Of a stretch of 64,000 nt of DNA, positions 60,271 through 64,000 are shown one piece after another. Under the pieces are notes generated by a model. That model saw only the letters and a program-made list of their open reading frames with translations. It ran no database searches and was not told the DNA's origin. Source of the DNA: Streptomyces albiflavescens. Lineage in GTDB: Bacteria; Actinomycetota; Actinomycetes; Streptomycetales; Streptomycetaceae. A program made the translations under genes and the position numbers. Each line of letters begins with the position of its first letter. The stretch's first letter is position 1. The stretch lies in assembly GCF_014645835.1 (NCBI RefSeq), contig NZ_BMMM01000017.1, positions 1-64,000 on the forward strand, given 5' to 3'.

Positions 60271-60438
60271 GGGTGGCGGGTCTCTCTTCTGTGGCGTGAG
60301 CGGAACGTGAAGCAAGGGGGCGAGCACATCTGAGCGCCCCACCTCACACCCTGAGCCATGGAAGGGGACCGATCCGTAGCCCCTGAGTCCATTTCCTTAT
60401 GCGGCTCCTACTCCAGGCGCAGTACGCCCAGGTGGAGC

Positions 60439-61122
60439 TCAGTCCACCCTTGGACGGACCAGCCCGGACTCGTACGCGATGACGACCAGCTGCGCCCGGT
60501 CGCGCGCGCCGAGTTTCGCCATGGCCCGGTTGACGTGCGTCTTCACCGTCAGCGGGCTGACTTCGAGACGCTCGGCGATCTCGTCGTTGGAGTGCCCGCC
60601 CGCGACCTGGACGAGCACTTCGCGCTCGCGCCCGGTGAGCGCGTCGAGCCGCTCGGCGCGGGCCGGATCCCGCTCCTCGTCCGAACCGTCGCCCTGCGCG
60701 AGGAACTTGGCGATCAGCCCCTTGGTGGCCGCCGGCGACAGCAGCGCCTCGCCACCGGCGGCGATCCGGATCGCGTTCAGCAGCTCCTCCGGCTCGGCGC
60801 CCTTCCCGAGGAACCCGGACGCGCCGGCCCGCAGCGACTGCACCACGTACTCGTCGACCTCGAAGGTCGTCAGCATGACCACCCGCACATGGGCGAGCCC
60901 CGGGTCGGCGGTGATCAGCCGGGTGGCGGCGAGCCCGTCGGTCCCCGGCATCCGGATGTCCATGAGCACGACGTCGGCGCGCTCGTCCCTGGTCAGCCGC
61001 ACCGCCTCCGCGCCGTCGGACGCCTCGCCGACGACCTCCATGTCGGGCTCCGAGTCGACGAGCACACGGAAGGCGCTGCGCAGCAGTGCCTGGTCGTCGG
61101 CGAGCAGGACACGGATGGTCAT
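60439..61122 (-). CDS. NarL/LuxR-type response regulator for the RND system
   Basis: Protein of 227 residues. Receiver: LLADDQ, phospho-Asp in VLMDIRMPG, Thr in MLTTFE, Lys in FLGKGAEPEE. The LuxR domain has LTGREREVLVQVAGGHSNDEIAERL. ATG 61122 overlaps the kinase stop by ATGA. It should act on the RND gene downstream. Confidence 0.92.
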   Translation of the reverse strand: MTIRVLLADDQALLRSAFRVLVDSEPDMEVVGEASDGAEAVRLTRDERADVVLMDIRMPGTDGLAATRLITADPGLAHVRVVMLTTFEVDEYVVQSLRAGASGFLGKGAEPEELLNAIRIAAGGEALLSPAATKGLIAKFLAQGDGSDEERDPARAERLDALTGREREVLVQVAGGHSNDEIAERLEVSPLTVKTHVNRAMAKLGARDRAQLVVIAYESGLVRPRVD

Positions 61123-62339
61123 ACGGAGTCCCCCAGAGCAGGCGTGCGGTTCTTGACCGGAAGGATCGCATGGACCCGGAAGCCGCCTCCGTATCGGGGA
61201 CCGGCCGTGCAGCTGCCGCCGAGCGCGGTGACCCGCTCCCGCATCCCGAGCAGCCCGTGCCCGCCGCCCTCTTCCGGCGCTTCGTCCTGCCCGGGCCCGT
61301 TGTCGAGGACCGTGACCTCCACATTCGGTCCCACGCGTACGACGCTGACCTCGGCCTTCGCCTCCGGGCCCGCGTGCTTCCGCACATTGGTGAGGGCTTC
61401 CTGGATGACGCGGTAAGCGGCGAGGTCGACGGCGGCGGGGAGGGTGGTGCCGTGATCGCAGCGGGCGACTTCGACGGGGAGGCCGGCATTGCGGAAGGTG
61501 TCGGCGAGTTCGTCGAGGCGGGCGAGGCCGGGGGCGGGTTCGGTGGGGGCCTCGGGGTCGCCGGACTGGCGCAGGAGGCCCACGGTGGCACGGAGTTCAT
61601 TGAGGGCGGAGCGACTGGCCTCGCGGACGTGCGCGAGAGCTTCCTTGGCCTGGTCCGGCCGCTTGTCCATGACGTGGGCGGCGACGCCCGCCTGGACGTT
61701 CACCAGGGCGATGTGATGGGCGACGACGTCGTGCAGATCGCGGGCGATCCGCAGCCGCTCCTCGGCGACACGGCGGCGGGCCTCCTCCTCGCGGGTGCGT
61801 TCGGCGCGTTCGGCGCGCTCGCGGATGGCGTGCACGAAGGCGCGCCGGCTGCGTACGGCGTCGCCCGCGGCGGCGGCCATACCGGTCCAGGCGAAGATCC
61901 CCAGGTTCTCCTGGGCGTACCAGGGCATCGGTCCCGCGAGCATCGCGACCGCCGTCAGGACGGTCATCGTGACCAGTCCGACGCGCCAGGTCGTGGGGCG
62001 GTCGGTGGTCGACGCGACGGTGTAGAGGGCGACGACGGCGGACATCGCCACCGGGGCTCTGGGGTCACCGGTGGCCAGCTCCACCAGCGAGACGGCGCCC
62101 GTGGCCGCGAGGACCGCCATCGGGGCGCGGCGGCGGAAGACCAGGGCCGCGGCGCCGAGCACCATCAGAGCGAGGCTGAGGGCGTTGGGGGTGCGGGCTC
62201 CCCAGGTCGCGCCGTTCCCGCCGTGCGGGTCGACGAAGGAACCGGCGACCATGCTGGCGAGGACGCCTGTGGCCAGGGCGGCGTCCAGGGCGAGGGGGTG
62301 GGCACGCAGCCAGTCCCTCGTGCGCTCTAGGGTGCTCAC
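61119..62339 (-). CDS. Sensor histidine kinase for the RND system
   Basis: Protein of 406 residues with four to five N-terminal membrane helices, a short coiled coil, the phospho-His in ARDLHDVVAHHIALVNVQ, the N box in ALTNVRKHAG and GHGLLGMRERV in the ATPase domain. Length is usual for HisKA_3 kinases. The signal is unknown; wall or membrane stress would suit the RND target. GTG 62339. Confidence 0.9.
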   Translation of the reverse strand: MSTLERTRDWLRAHPLALDAALATGVLASMVAGSFVDPHGGNGATWGARTPNALSLALMVLGAAALVFRRRAPMAVLAATGAVSLVELATGDPRAPVAMSAVVALYTVASTTDRPTTWRVGLVTMTVLTAVAMLAGPMPWYAQENLGIFAWTGMAAAAGDAVRSRRAFVHAIRERAERAERTREEEARRRVAEERLRIARDLHDVVAHHIALVNVQAGVAAHVMDKRPDQAKEALAHVREASRSALNELRATVGLLRQSGDPEAPTEPAPGLARLDELADTFRNAGLPVEVARCDHGTTLPAAVDLAAYRVIQEALTNVRKHAGPEAKAEVSVVRVGPNVEVTVLDNGPGQDEAPEEGGGHGLLGMRERVTALGGSCTAGPRYGGGFRVHAILPVKNRTPALGDSV

Positions 62340-62471
62340 TCCGTTTACGGTACGGGGACCTGCGGGGGCTTGGAACGGGTGCTACCGGGTACCGCGGGGC
62401 ATGTTCTCGCCCCCTGCGCCCCCGCCCGACCCGTATCCGTGGGCTGCGCCCCCGGACCCCCCTAAAAGACT

Positions 62472-62515
62472 GCGCAGTTCCCCGCGCCCCTGAAAAGGGG
62501 CGCGGGGAATTGCGC
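62472..62515. repeat. Dispersed Streptomyces hairpin (20-bp stem)
   Basis: Arms 62472-62491 and 62496-62515 pair over 20 bp with one G-T, around a GAAA loop. The core CGCGCCCCT/AGGGGCGCG is the same family as the elements near 24845 and 44050. It ends pspAA or separates it from the two-component genes. Confidence 0.85.
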
Positions 62516-62527
62516 TACAAGCCGTCG

Positions 62528-62806
62528 TCAGCCGGGGATCAGGCCCTCGTCGCTCAGCATTTCGCGGACCTCTTCCAGGGTCGCGTCCGGGGACGGGAGG
62601 ATCAGTTCCGAGGGTTCCAGCGCGTCGTCGGGGAGCGGAGTTCCGAGGCGGCGTACCGATTCCAGGAGCGCGCCCAGCGTGCGGCGGAAGCCGGGCTCGT
62701 CGCCGCTCTCCATTTCGGCGAGCAGTTCGTCGTCCAGCTTGTTCAGTTCGGCGAGGTGGCTGTTGTCCAGCCTCACCTGCCCCTCCCCCATGATCCGTAC
62801 GATCAC
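62528..62806 (-). CDS. pspAA: PspA-associated protein PspAA
   Basis: Protein of 92 residues with the PspAA domain: IVRIMGEGQVRLDNSHL at the start and LPSPDATLEEVREMLSDEGLIPG at the end. PspAA occurs with PspA across actinobacteria and is thought to modulate it; its mechanism is not established. GTG 62806 follows GAGGAGG. It lies 43 bp after pspA, in one unit. Confidence 0.85.
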   Translation of the reverse strand: MIVRIMGEGQVRLDNSHLAELNKLDDELLAEMESGDEPGFRRTLGALLESVRRLGTPLPDDALEPSELILPSPDATLEEVREMLSDEGLIPG

Positions 62807-62849
62807 GTCGCCCTCCTCAGGCGTGGGACCCGATCAGTCGGTCACTCAC

Positions 62850-63644
62850 TCACTGCTTGTCGAAGCGCGGAGTGTCCTGTGGCTGCGACGGGGACTGCGA
62901 CTGCCCCGTGCCGCCCTCGATCGCCTGCTGCGGCGAGGACCCACCGGCCAGCTCCGCCTTCATGCGCTGCAGCTCCAGCTCTACATCCGTACCACCGGAG
63001 AGCCGGTCCAGCTCGGCCTGGATGTCGTCCTTGGCCATTCCGGACTGGTCGTCGAGGGCCCCGGAGGCGAGCAGCTCGTCGATGGCGCCGGCGCGCGCCT
63101 GGAGCTGCGCGGTCTTGTCCTCGGCACGCTGGATGGCAAGGCCGACGTCGCCCATCTCCTCGGAGATGCCGGAGAAGGCCTCGCCGATTCGGGTCTGCGC
63201 CTGGGCCGCCGTGTACGTCGCCTTGATCGTCTCCTTCTTGGTGCGGAAGGCGTCGACCTTCGCCTGGAGACGCTGGGCCGCGAGGGTGAGCTTCTCCTCC
63301 TCGCCCTGGAGGGTCTGGTGCTGCGTCTCCAGGTCGGTGACCTGCTGCTGGAGGGCGGCGCGACGCGACAGCGCCTCACGGGCCAGGTCCTCGCGGCCGA
63401 GCGCGAGCGCCTTGCGGCCCTGGTCCTCCAGCTTGGTGGACTGGTTCTGGAGCTGGTTCAGCTGCAGCTCGAGGCGCTTGCGGCTGGTCGCCACATCCGC
63501 GACGCCGCGGCGCACCTTCTGCAGCAGCTCCAGCTGTTTCTGATACGAGTAATCGAGGGTTTCGCGCGGGTCCTCGGCCCGGTCAAGGGCCTTGTTCGCC
63601 TTCGCGCGGAAGATCATCCCCATACGCTTCATGACACCGCTCAT
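62850..63644 (-). CDS. pspA: PspA/IM30 family membrane-protection protein
   Basis: Protein of 264 residues, almost entirely helical. The N-terminal helix MKRMGMIFRAKANKALDRA binds membrane; the coiled coil core has PRETLDYSYQKQ and SRRAALQQQVTDLE. ESCRT-III-like PspA rods protect and repair membranes under stress. The C-terminus is Gln/Ser/Pro-rich. ATG 63644 or ATG 63632 may start it. The divergent region 63645-63941 should hold its promoter. Confidence 0.93.
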   Translation of the reverse strand: MSGVMKRMGMIFRAKANKALDRAEDPRETLDYSYQKQLELLQKVRRGVADVATSRKRLELQLNQLQNQSTKLEDQGRKALALGREDLAREALSRRAALQQQVTDLETQHQTLQGEEEKLTLAAQRLQAKVDAFRTKKETIKATYTAAQAQTRIGEAFSGISEEMGDVGLAIQRAEDKTAQLQARAGAIDELLASGALDDQSGMAKDDIQAELDRLSGGTDVELELQRMKAELAGGSSPQQAIEGGTGQSQSPSQPQDTPRFDKQ

Positions 63645-63941
63645 GGGCTTCGCGCGCCCCCTTCTGACGGACTCCAGCTCCAGGTACTGCAACAGAACCC
63701 ACAGTACGGGCCCTGCATCCATTACCGCACTGTTCGGGGACGGATGCGCTCATCCCCAAGGACGACTGCCCACGGCACCGCTCCGGCGTAGGGAGTAGGT
63801 GGACCTCGGGGTCCCCCGGCCCCGCCACCCGGCAAAGCCGCGCGCAACGTCCCCTCTGTCCCACTACAGACGTACGGTGTTGCCGGATCGTTCCCCACTC
63901 GAACGGCGTCCATGCCCGCGAACCCCGTACCCTTGGGTTTT

Positions 63942-64000
63942 GTGTTCCGTAGCCGTGCCAAGGAAGAGAAGGCCCCCGCCGACAAGGCGCCGGTGACCGA
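63942..64000 (+). CDS. N-terminal fragment of a probable DUF3043 protein
   Basis: GTG 63942 starts FRSRAKEEKAPADKAPVT, which resembles the start of Streptomyces DUF3043 membrane proteins. The gene runs off the window after 19 full codons. The ribosome binding site is poor. Call by memory of the N-terminus and the position beside pspA. Confidence 0.6.
   Translation, partial: MFRSRAKEEKAPADKAPVT

Overview
The window is chromosomal DNA from a Streptomyces-type actinomycete. GC content is very high, GTG and TTG starts are common, and third codon positions are strongly G/C. The gene set (PASTA kinase, class II DAHP synthase, ROK glucokinase, bcc-aa3 respiratory branch, NlpC/P60 coiled-coil hydrolases, PspA) is that of a Streptomyces core region. 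From memory the order resembles the SCO2110-SCO2169 segment of S. coelicolor; this was not checked. I saw no prophage, insertion sequence, CRISPR array, tRNA or rRNA.

Layout. 1-5.6 kb: PASTA Ser/Thr kinase, endonuclease IV-like protein, a His-rich membrane protein behind a CsoR-type operator, a molybdopterin oxidoreductase, and the iron-storage pair bfr/bfd with an iron box. 5.7-12.7 kb: aromatic and central carbon metabolism, with DAHP synthase preceded by a 12-codon upstream ORF, a secreted DUF1906 protein, a Trp-rich leader peptide plus attenuator before a fused anthranilate synthase, a D-2-hydroxyacid dehydrogenase and 6-phosphofructokinase. 12.8-22.7 kb: MacRS-like two-component system, acyltransferase, esterase, EEP-fold enzyme, glucokinase and several small conserved proteins. 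22.9-36 kb: acyl-CoA ligase, PimB-like and GT87 glycosyltransferases, MATE transporter with a divergent PadR regulator, lipoprotein metallopeptidase, two NlpC/P60 hydrolases, NYN-domain protein, zinc ribbon, rhomboid protease and a lone RAM domain. 36-39 kb: a class V aminotransferase behind a recognisable SAM-IV riboswitch, then trpD. 39-48.6 kb: the respiratory genes qcrB-qcrA-qcrC-ctaE and ctaF-ctaD-ctaC, interrupted by a degenerate receiver protein and an L,D-transpeptidase. 48.9-57 kb: cysteine desulfurase-TusA fusion, PfkB kinase, two paralogous anchored proteins, erpA and nadA. 57-64 kb: RND transporter with its two-component system, pspAA-pspA, and the first codons of a probable DUF3043 gene.

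How the parts fit. Three control layers touch aromatic or sulfur metabolism: the Trp leader and attenuator, the DAHP synthase upstream ORF and the SAM-IV riboswitch. Fe-S supply (cysteine desulfurase-TusA, ErpA, Bfr/Bfd) lies near Fe-S and heme users (Rieske protein, NadA, cytochromes). Many genes are translationally coupled by 4-nt overlaps (qcr, cta, RND two-component system). The most unusual signals are the DAHP synthase upstream ORF ending on the ribosome binding site, repeated copies of the macR initiation site, a 33-bp tandem repeat after the kinase gene, a rare-codon island at the active site of ctaD, and a start-codon hairpin at ctaE.
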